DNA of 64,000 nt from Flavobacterium xueshanense (lineage in GTDB: Bacteria; Bacteroidota; Bacteroidia; Flavobacteriales; Flavobacteriaceae): NCBI RefSeq assembly GCF_900112975.1, contig NZ_FONQ01000009.1, positions 1 through 64,000 on the forward strand, written 5' to 3'. Made by a program: the position numbers and the translations under genes. Below the pieces are notes generated by a model. The model made no database searches, was not told the origin of the DNA, and was given only the letters and a program-made list of their open reading frames with translations. Every line of letters starts with the position of its first letter. The first letter of the stretch is position 1. Positions 58,273 to 64,000 of the stretch are shown piece by piece.

Positions 58273-58698
58273 TTAAAATCCGCCTTTAATGTACGTCCAG
58301 CCTTGTTCCTGTTTTTCTACAATTTCTGCTATTCCTACTGGTACATATTCTACTTCTGAAATCAATTGTTCTTTAGTTACTTTTTGACCTTTCAAGGTGT
58401 TTTCGCACACTAAAAAACGAACACCTTTAGCCCGAAGTGCTTTTATAGCTTGTATTTGCTTTGATTTCCCTGACATTACAAATGGTAAACCCATGCTGTG
58501 AATCACCACCTCGTATTTTGACTTTGGCCAATGCGTTGTTAGGTTTGTCAGCTGGTTTATTATTGCTTTTTGTTGTAAAGTATCAGCAGCATTGGTAAAC
58601 TGAAAAATGATTTTGTGTTTATTCGGTTTTTTTTGTGCCATCGAAACAATGGAAATCATACTTAATACAAGAACAAATAAAATGGTTAGGTTTTTCAT
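58273..58698 (-). CDS. Secreted DsrE-family protein
   Basis: A 141-residue protein with a signal peptide (LTILFVLVLSMISIVSMAQ). The mature part has the DsrE fold pattern: KHKIIFQFTNAADTLQQKAI, KYEVVIHSMGLPFVM and VRFLVCENTLKGQ, with the Cys (VCENTLKG) at the place of the active-site Cys in DsrE/TusD-like proteins. In sulfur oxidisers DsrE proteins hold sulfane sulfur as a persulfide. The periplasmic location predicted here differs from cytoplasmic DsrE. It is the last gene of the YeeE-YeeE-TsdA-DsrE operon, 16 bp after the cytochrome gene. Confidence 0.87.
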   Translation of the reverse strand: MKNLTILFVLVLSMISIVSMAQKKPNKHKIIFQFTNAADTLQQKAIINQLTNLTTHWPKSKYEVVIHSMGLPFVMSGKSKQIQAIKALRAKGVRFLVCENTLKGQKVTKEQLISEVEYVPVGIAEIVEKQEQGWTYIKGGF

Positions 58699-58714
58699 AA
58701 TTGGGTTTTTAAGA

Positions 58715-59788
58715 TTATTTTTTTTCGTTTTTCTTTTTTTCGGCTTTTATTGGTTTGAAAGGTCCAAATTTATGTTGGGTTTCCGTAAATGAATCTGAAA
58801 ATGGACCAAAAGGATGATCCATCGTTTTTTTGGAAATATCGGGCCAATCTTGACTTAAATCTTTCGACGGTCTTTCCAGATTTTCTACATAAGCAGCAAT
58901 ATCCCAAGATTCTTCATCGGATAATTGAGGGTTTTCATAGGAGGCGCCCAATGGCATATTGAATTTTATGTACCCCGCAAAACGACTGATTCTAAACAAT
59001 CCTGCACCACTATTATACGAATTTTTACCCCAAAGTGGCGGATACGTATATTCTTTTTTATCCGCTGCCAAAATCCCCTCACCATTCTTTTGATGGCAGC
59101 TGGCACATTTGGCATCATAGAGTGCTTTTCCTTTTACAGGATCAGCGGCGCGATCTAAATACTCCAAATCATAGATTCCAGACGCATTTGCTTCTTTTCC
59201 TTTAGGAACTTTACTGCCAATATATTCAATGTACGCAATCATGGCCTTCATTTCTCTGTTATCTTCTTTTAGCGGTTGACCGTTTAAGCTCCTTTCCATA
59301 CAGTCATTCACTCTTTTGTATAGATTTTCCACTTGGCCGCTTCTCGCTCTCATTTTTGGATACATCGAATATACGGAACCATAATTGTTTCCCCACGGTT
59401 TTGTACCGGCATCCAGATGGCAATTGTTGCAATTCATCCCATTAGTGATTTGTTTCACACTGCCATTTGGACCCAAGTATTTAGCCGTATGCGCAATTAG
59501 ATCTTTGCCATATTCTACTTCTTGTTTTAAAGTTGAATCTTTAATCAGAGCGATGTCAACCGGTTTCCAAAATTTTGCCGTTTCATTTTGCAAAATCACT
59601 TTTTTCTCTGCATCGACATAAAGGGAATCAATTTGCGAATCATTTTTTTGAAACCAAGCAGTGATTGATGTATTAAAAAACAAACCGACGAACAAAGCCA
59701 TTACCAGGAAGATAATGGTTGTAAACAGATAAATTAGCCTTTTTACGAGCGATTTAAATTGGACTATATTTTGTTTTTCTGGATTCAT
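58715..59788 (-). CDS. tsdA: TsdA-like dihaem c-type cytochrome (thiosulfate dehydrogenase)
   Basis: A 357-residue protein with one N-terminal membrane anchor (LIYLFTTIIFLVMALFVGLF) and a periplasmic part. Two haem sites are visible: MNCNNCHLDAG (C120, C123, H124) and CASCHQKNGEG (C228, C231, H232). YPKMRARSGQVENLYKRVND followed by CMERSLNG, then YPPLWGKNSYNSGAGLFRIS and FAGYIKFNMP, matches TsdA, which joins two thiosulfates to tetrathionate or does the reverse. TsdA has one haem with His/Cys ligation; C163 in NDCMERS is the candidate. The electron acceptor is not encoded nearby. It lies after two YeeE/YedE genes and before DsrE, which supports a role with thiosulfate. Confidence 0.85.
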   Translation of the reverse strand: MNPEKQNIVQFKSLVKRLIYLFTTIIFLVMALFVGLFFNTSITAWFQKNDSQIDSLYVDAEKKVILQNETAKFWKPVDIALIKDSTLKQEVEYGKDLIAHTAKYLGPNGSVKQITNGMNCNNCHLDAGTKPWGNNYGSVYSMYPKMRARSGQVENLYKRVNDCMERSLNGQPLKEDNREMKAMIAYIEYIGSKVPKGKEANASGIYDLEYLDRAADPVKGKALYDAKCASCHQKNGEGILAADKKEYTYPPLWGKNSYNSGAGLFRISRFAGYIKFNMPLGASYENPQLSDEESWDIAAYVENLERPSKDLSQDWPDISKKTMDHPFGPFSDSFTETQHKFGPFKPIKAEKKKNEKK

Positions 59789-59794
59789 AGGGTA

Positions 59795-60292
59795 TTAATG
59801 AGGCAGTTTATCTCTAAAATAACCATATACCCAAGTTCCCACTATTGCAAAAAACAGAGTAACAATCATCACTGTGGCACCCGTTCCAATTTGTGCAAAT
59901 AATGGTCCAGGACAAGCTCCTGTTACTGCCCAACCCAATCCAAAGATAAGTCCTCCGTAGATTTGACCTTTGTTGAAAGTTTTGTCATGGAACTCGATTT
60001 TTTCTCCATAAATGGTTTTAATATTGAATTTTTTAATCAGGAAAACGGATATTATACCCACCACAACGGCGCTTCCTATTACACCATACATGTGAAAAGA
60101 TTGGAAACGGAACATTTCCTGAATGCGATACCAACTGATAATTTCTGCTTTAATAAAAACAATACCAAACAAAATACCAATGATTAAATATTTTAAATTG
60201 TGGTACCACTTGTGTTCTAATTGACTCTCATTGATACAAGAAGTATCTAAAGAACGCGTTTCGAAATCTGTATTTTGATCTTTAATGTTCAT
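59795..60292 (-). CDS. YeeE/YedE half-transporter, second part
   Basis: A 165-residue membrane protein from the ATG at 60292; a longer frame upstream overlaps the neighbour and adds no membrane segment. Four helices follow a polar N-terminus (YLIIGILFGIVFIKAEII, MYGVIGSAVVVGIISVFLI, IYGGLIFGLGWAVTGACPGP, ATVMIVTLFFAIVGTWVYGY). The motif GLGWAVTGACPGPLFAQIG has the conserved Cys of the YeeE/YedE pore. Full-length thiosulfate importers of this family have two such halves in one chain; here they are separate genes 10 bp apart and probably form a heterodimer. Confidence 0.9.
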   Translation of the reverse strand: MNIKDQNTDFETRSLDTSCINESQLEHKWYHNLKYLIIGILFGIVFIKAEIISWYRIQEMFRFQSFHMYGVIGSAVVVGIISVFLIKKFNIKTIYGEKIEFHDKTFNKGQIYGGLIFGLGWAVTGACPGPLFAQIGTGATVMIVTLFFAIVGTWVYGYFRDKLPH

Positions 60293-60302
60293 AATTCGTA
60301 AT

Positions 60303-60872
60303 TTAAAGTGAAAGAATAAATGGTAAAATAACATTTGCCATAATCAATCCGCCAATGAAGAAACAACATGTTGCTATAAGCGATGGCATTTGTAAATTAG
60401 ACAAACCGGAAATAGAGTGACCGCTGGTGCAACCTCCCGCATAGCGAGAACCAAAACCAATAAAAAAGCCACCAATAACCATCATAAAAAAGCCTCTGAG
60501 TGTAAATAAACTTTCCCACGAGAATAATTGTTGCGGCAACATTCCATAAATTTCAGTTATGCCGTAGCCTGCCAATTCGGTTTTTAGATTTCCATCAATA
60601 TTAATTGGATTTGGATTTGACAAAAAGCTGTACGCGATCACACCACCCAATAAAATACCGAAAACGAAAAACATATTCCAGATTTCTTTTTTCCAATCGT
60701 ATTTGAAAAATTTTATGTTCGCCGGTAAGCATATTGCGCAAGTGTGACGCAATGAGGCGCTAATTCCAAATGATTTGTTTCCAGTGATTAACAAAGCCGG
60801 AACTGTAAGTCCAACTAATGGGCCTGCAATATACCAAGGCCAAGGCTCTCTGATTAATTCTAAAATTTCCAT
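60303..60872 (-). CDS. YeeE/YedE half-transporter, first part
   Basis: A 189-residue membrane protein. Helices include WYIAGPLVGLTVPALLITGN, NMFFVFGILLGGVIAYSFL, FFMMVIGGFFIGFGSRYAGG and LIATCCFFIGGLIMANVILP. The family motif GFGSRYAGGCTSGHSISGLS carries the pore Cys, and RHTCAICLP (residues 42-50) has two more Cys. YeeE/YedE (TsuA) proteins import thiosulfate through a row of Cys residues. It is the first gene of the operon with the second half, TsdA and DsrE, and has the Crp/Fnr-type promoter at 60892-60935 directly upstream. Confidence 0.92.
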   Translation of the reverse strand: MEILELIREPWPWYIAGPLVGLTVPALLITGNKSFGISASLRHTCAICLPANIKFFKYDWKKEIWNMFFVFGILLGGVIAYSFLSNPNPINIDGNLKTELAGYGITEIYGMLPQQLFSWESLFTLRGFFMMVIGGFFIGFGSRYAGGCTSGHSISGLSNLQMPSLIATCCFFIGGLIMANVILPFILSL

Positions 60873-60891
60873 ATTTATTTTTTTATAACCA

Positions 60892-60935
60892 CAAAGATTA
60901 AATTTATAAATGAGTAGTTATGTTACTTTTGTCAC
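60892..60935 (-). promoter_or_regulatory. Crp/Fnr-type class II promoter of the YeeE-TsdA-DsrE operon
   Basis: GTTAC-TTTT-GTCAC at 60922-60935 (minus strand TGTGACAAAAGTAACA) is centred at 60928.5, 36.5 bp from the last base of the -7 TTTG (60895-60892; box AATCTTTG, or TAATCTTTG with one extra base). It is the closest of the four to the Crp consensus. Confidence 0.82.
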
Positions 60936-61027
60936 ACAACGAAAAAATATTTATAAAACATGATAAATATCTTGTTTTATAGATTTTTAATTTCGTAAAT
61001 GGTGAAAAAAAGTACAATTTTAAAATA

Positions 61028-61059
61028 AAAAAAGTATCAGATTTCTCAGATACTTTTTT
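61028..61059 (-). terminator. Terminator after the TlpA-like gene
   Basis: AAAAAAAGTATC pairs with GATACTTTTTT around AGATTTCTCA, with a T-run on the minus strand. It lies about 100 bp after the stop codon and before the Crp/Fnr-type promoter of the next operon. Confidence 0.8.
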
Positions 61060-61160
61060 AATATTTTACTTGAAATAGAAATACTATTCCTGTTTGAGAT
61101 TATTTATTTAATAATTAATTGTTGATCGTTTATAAATAATTTTTTGTTTACTGATTCTGA

Positions 61161-61730
61161 TTATTTTTTTAATAATTCATTTAGCTTTTCTCGGAACGAA
61201 TCACTATTCCAATTTGCTGTTCCAATTTTGGCTACAATTACATTTCCCTGTTGATCTATAAGATACGTAGCCGGAATTGTTGAAGATTCCATTTCCAATG
61301 GAGGATTGGTTACCGATTGATAGACAGGAAGCGTCAGATTTTCTTTAATCATAAAAGCATTTGCTTTTTCGAATGGATCCGTCGTTACAAACAAAAAGAC
61401 GATTTTATCCTGATAGTCAGCATATAATTTTTGAATGCTTGGCATTTCGGCAATACAAGGCGGACACCAGGTTGCCCAGAAATTAATAAACACTATTTTT
61501 CCTTTGTAAGCTTCCAATGACACAGTCTTTCCAGTGGCATCTTTTAATTGCCAATGATAATTGGAAAGCATTTTTTGATCTGTTTCAGCAATTGTTTTGG
61601 GTGAAAAGGCAATTAATCGGTTCAGTTGTACTTTTACAAAAGTGCCCAACGGACTGAACAGAAGCAGTGCTATCAACACGATAAAAACAATATTTTGGAT
61701 AGTGGATTTTTTTGGTGTTTTCCCGTTCAT
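61161..61730 (-). CDS. TlpA-like membrane-anchored thioredoxin
   Basis: A 189-residue protein with one N-terminal membrane helix (NIVFIVLIALLLFSPLGTFV) and a periplasmic thioredoxin fold. The active site is FINFWATWCPPCIAEMPSIQ (CPPC), and the cis-Pro is in SSTIPATYLIDQQGNVI. TlpA/ResA proteins keep periplasmic thiols reduced, for example for cytochrome c maturation or removal of sulfur-bound Cys. It is the last gene of the MFS-rhodanese-TlpA unit and lies next to the TsdA operon, whose c-type cytochrome could need it. Confidence 0.92.
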   Translation of the reverse strand: MNGKTPKKSTIQNIVFIVLIALLLFSPLGTFVKVQLNRLIAFSPKTIAETDQKMLSNYHWQLKDATGKTVSLEAYKGKIVFINFWATWCPPCIAEMPSIQKLYADYQDKIVFLFVTTDPFEKANAFMIKENLTLPVYQSVTNPPLEMESSTIPATYLIDQQGNVIVAKIGTANWNSDSFREKLNELLKK

Positions 61731-61793
61731 TTTTTATTTTTTTGAATTATTACTTTCTGAAAAGAAAGAATCTCTTTGTTTTAGCTTTATACT

Positions 61794-62114
61794 TTATTTT
61801 AAATTCAACCATTCATTTGTTCCGCCGCACAGCCAGTTTGCATTGTATCCCCTTTCTTTTAAAAGTTTAGCTCCATCCATCGATCTTCCTCCACCTTTTC
61901 CGCAAGCTGTAATAATTTTACAATCTTTTTTGATTTGATGTATTTGGTTTTCAATTTCTGCCAAAGTAATATTTATGGCTTCCGGAATATGATTATTTAC
62001 GAATTCTTCTTTGGAACGGACATCAATAATCTGTATTTTTTCATTTTGCTGAAGCGCTTGTTTTACTACTTCAACTTGAATGCATTCATTTGAGGAGCTA
62101 TCTATTTCTTTCAT
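61794..62114 (-). CDS. Single-domain rhodanese with a long active loop
   Basis: A 106-residue sulfurtransferase without a signal peptide. IQIIDVRSKEEFVNNHIPEA opens the domain. The active loop is ITACGKGGGRSMDGAKLL, with the Cys followed by six residues up to the Arg, and GYNANWLCGGTNEWLNLK ends it with a second Cys. It lies 10 bp after an MFS transporter and 63 bp before the TlpA gene, so it probably works with one of them on sulfane sulfur. Confidence 0.9.
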   Translation of the reverse strand: MKEIDSSSNECIQVEVVKQALQQNEKIQIIDVRSKEEFVNNHIPEAINITLAEIENQIHQIKKDCKIITACGKGGGRSMDGAKLLKERGYNANWLCGGTNEWLNLK

Positions 62115-62124
62115 GTCGTTTGAA

Positions 62125-63354
62125 TCAGTTAGTTGTCTTTTGTAAATGGTCTTTTGGCATTCGAACTTTGATTATTACTGATGATGCAATGGTGATAACT
62201 CCTATCAATATAATGGCATAATTTACACCGAATAAATCAGCTGTTATTCCTGAAATAATTGCGCCTATCGCATATCCTAAATCCCTCCAAAGTCTGAATG
62301 TACCAATACTTTCGGCTCTCTGATGCGGATTTGTCGCCTGTGCAATGGCGGATAAAAAAGTAGGATAAACTAACGCCGTTCCGAAACCCAAAAATGCTGA
62401 AATTGCGGCCAACTGATAGAATGCTGCAGCAAAAGGAATAAAAAGTATCGCAATTCCCTGAAGTAACATTCCCCAAAACAACATCTTTTTTTTCGAATAA
62501 ACATCTGACATTTTTCCGGTTACCAATTGTCCAAAACCCCAAACAGTAGGATAAATAGCGGTTATAATTCCAATATTCTGTGAATCATAATTCAAAGAAA
62601 GCAACACAATAGGTAACAGTCCCCAAATCATGCCATCATTCAGGTTATTGACTAATCCTGCTTGTGTTATGGCGCTTAATGTTTTGTTTTTGAAAGTGGT
62701 TTCGAGAAAAATATTATCTAATTTTTCAGTTTTATTCGTTGTGTTTTCTTGGTGAACAAATACTCGGGTATCTTTCACAAAAAACAAAGTCAATAAAAAA
62801 CCAATTATCGAAATCCCAATTCCCAAATAAAAAGGGTAGGGCGTAATGCCATATTTTTGTGCAATGTAGCCTGACAGAAAAGCAACTAATCCAACGGCAA
62901 AATAACCGGCAAACTCGTTGAGTCCCATCGCAAGTCCACGATCTTTTTCTCCAACCAAATCAATTTTCATCACCACTGTGCTGCTCCAGGTAAGTCCTTG
63001 ACTAATTCCCAATAAAATATTGGCAAAAATCACCCAGTTCCAAGATTCTGCATAAATTAAAATAAAAGGAATGGGAATGGCCAGAATCCAACCGAATAAA
63101 AGTAAATTTTTTCTTCCGAAACGGTTCGCCAGTTTGCCCGTAAAATAATTGGTAATGGCTTTTGTAATTCCAAAGGCAACGATGAAAGAGAGTATAGCCG
63201 TTTTTGAAGCAATGCCAAATTCAATCTCAGCAAATTTTGGAATAATGGTTCGTTCCATTCCTATCATTCCGCCGACAAAGGCATTGACAATAACCAAAAT
63301 AGTAAACTGTTTCCAATTTTCTTTCAGTCCAAGTTTGGTTGTATTTGTTTTCAA
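62125..63354 (-). CDS. MFS transporter
   Basis: A 409-residue protein with 12 membrane helices of the major facilitator family. The loop between helices 2 and 3 has GKLANRFGRKNLLLFG (the GxLxDRxGRR motif), and the repeat in the second half is GKMSDVYSKKKMLFWGMLLQ. The start is TTG at 63354: a TAA lies upstream in frame and no ATG precedes the first helix (FTILVIVNAFVGGMIGMERT), so a shorter ATG start would lose part of it. The substrate is unknown; co-location with rhodanese and TlpA suggests a sulfur compound. Confidence 0.92.
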   Translation of the reverse strand: MKTNTTKLGLKENWKQFTILVIVNAFVGGMIGMERTIIPKFAEIEFGIASKTAILSFIVAFGITKAITNYFTGKLANRFGRKNLLLFGWILAIPIPFILIYAESWNWVIFANILLGISQGLTWSSTVVMKIDLVGEKDRGLAMGLNEFAGYFAVGLVAFLSGYIAQKYGITPYPFYLGIGISIIGFLLTLFFVKDTRVFVHQENTTNKTEKLDNIFLETTFKNKTLSAITQAGLVNNLNDGMIWGLLPIVLLSLNYDSQNIGIITAIYPTVWGFGQLVTGKMSDVYSKKKMLFWGMLLQGIAILFIPFAAAFYQLAAISAFLGFGTALVYPTFLSAIAQATNPHQRAESIGTFRLWRDLGYAIGAIISGITADLFGVNYAIILIGVITIASSVIIKVRMPKDHLQKTTN

Positions 63355-63421
63355 TTGATGTAATTTATTAATTTAAAATCTTCGTTTGGAAAAGAAGTTA
63401 GGAACAAAAAAGTGTAAGTTT

Positions 63422-63730
63422 TTATAATTTGTAATATTCTAATTGGTAGTCACCTATGTGTTTTTTATTTTCTGCTATGGATTTTTTGTGTTTAAAATAG
63501 TTCACGGTTCCAAAAACAAAAATGATAAATGAAGTGACAAAAAGTGCGATTTCAATCAGTAAACTATTTTCAATTTTGAGCAGATTTCTCAAACTCAAAC
63601 CTGCAATCAAAAAATACATTGACGTTCTCAAAAAGGCAAGAAATGTGGATTGATTGGCCAAAGTTGTTCGTTGCAACGCTAATTTTTCTCTTAAAATTAA
63701 GTCTTTGTTTGCTGGTTTTTTCTCTTCCAT
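63422..63730 (-). CDS. DUF202 (YidH-like) small membrane protein
   Basis: A 102-residue protein from the ATG at 63730 (MEEKKPANKDLILREKLALQ). RTTLANQSTFLAFLRTSMYF is the DUF202 signature (ER-T-LA--RT-LA--RT), followed by helices LIAGLSLRNLL and LIEIALFVTSFIIFVFGTVN and a basic end YFKHKKSIAENKK. The function of the family is unknown. It lies 67 bp upstream of the MFS gene in the same direction and may belong to that operon. The 270 bp upstream to the window end are AT-rich and show nothing I can name. Confidence 0.88.
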   Translation of the reverse strand: MEEKKPANKDLILREKLALQRTTLANQSTFLAFLRTSMYFLIAGLSLRNLLKIENSLLIEIALFVTSFIIFVFGTVNYFKHKKSIAENKKHIGDYQLEYYKL

Positions 63731-64000
63731 AGAATTGTATGTGTGTAATTGTTTGCAAAAAGTAGTTAAGTCGTTTTTGTTTTTTAAATAGCTAAAAATC
63801 ATTAATTTTTTATAAATAGACTATCAAATTTACTCTTTATTTAAGTCAATTTGAAAAATCAAATGCTTTAAAGATATTTACTAAACCAATTACCAATCCA
63901 ATCGCGTTAATTTCGCTTAAATCTCTGCTGCTGCATAAATAAGAATGCAGCTTAAAACAAAAAATCTCTTATTTTAAACTGCACACTATTTTAAAACTAT

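Noticed and set aside
54727..58698. A fifth Crp/Fnr-type promoter before the FadL-like gene
   Set aside because: I looked for GTNAC-N4-GTNAC with a matching -7 box in 57740-58272 and found none.

Overview
The window is AT-rich chromosomal DNA of a Bacteroidota bacterium, most likely Flavobacterium or a close relative. Evidence: promoters carry the Bacteroidota -7 box TAnnTTTG (with TTTG about 19 bp upstream where no activator site is present), ribosome binding sites are weak, the tryptophan genes run trpEGDCFBA, and the protein families and intergenic palindromes are typical of flavobacteria. No rRNA, tRNA, CRISPR array or prophage was recognised.

Layout. 1-2.1 kb is a mobile or decaying patch: the end of an IS30-family element, a broken REP-associated (IS200-like) transposase, REP-like hairpins, a 60-bp tandem duplication and an orphan gene between inverted repeats. 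2.2-10.4 kb is a complete minus-strand trp operon with a promoter, a 18-residue leader peptide containing three consecutive Trp codons, and an attenuator. Its spacers are full of palindromic repeats, several of which run into the coding sequences; both ends of TrpF and the TrpG stop codon are repeat-derived. 10.4-12.2 kb is a marR-nitroreductase-yceI operon with a perfect palindromic operator. 12.7 kb holds a large-subunit catalase, and 40-42 kb a catalase-peroxidase. 14.9-21.3 kb is a TolC/HlyD/RND efflux operon ending in a P-II-like protein and a DUF2892 protein. 21.4-32.5 kb is a plus-strand signalling block: a roughly 2130-residue hybrid kinase with about 12 PAS domains and one GAF domain, a CheB-CheR fusion, and a second hybrid kinase. 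33.5-38 kb holds an MBL-rhodanese (persulfide dioxygenase-like) operon, a Crp/Fnr regulator and a rhodanese. 45.5-53 kb is a second RND/HlyD/TolC operon divergent from a LytS/LytTR two-component pair. 53-61 kb holds sulfur genes: an OprD-like porin, a SoxB-like hydrolase, a FadL-like channel, DsrE, a TsdA-like dihaem cytochrome and two half-size YeeE/YedE transporters. 61-64 kb is an MFS-rhodanese-TlpA operon and a DUF202 protein.

The main result is a shared promoter design. Four operons (RND efflux at 21.3 kb, MBL-rhodanese at 36.5 kb, porin at 54.6 kb, YeeE-TsdA-DsrE at 60.9 kb) each have a GTNAC-N4-GTNAC-like palindrome (Crp spacing TGTNA-N6-TNACA) whose centre lies exactly 36.5 bp from the last base of the -7 box. 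This places it near -41.5, where a class II activator binds, and no -33 box is present. A Crp/Fnr protein with two cysteines in its sensory domain is encoded beside one of the four. I infer a thiosulfate/persulfide regulon that links sulfur import, thiosulfate oxidation, persulfide removal and one RND pump.
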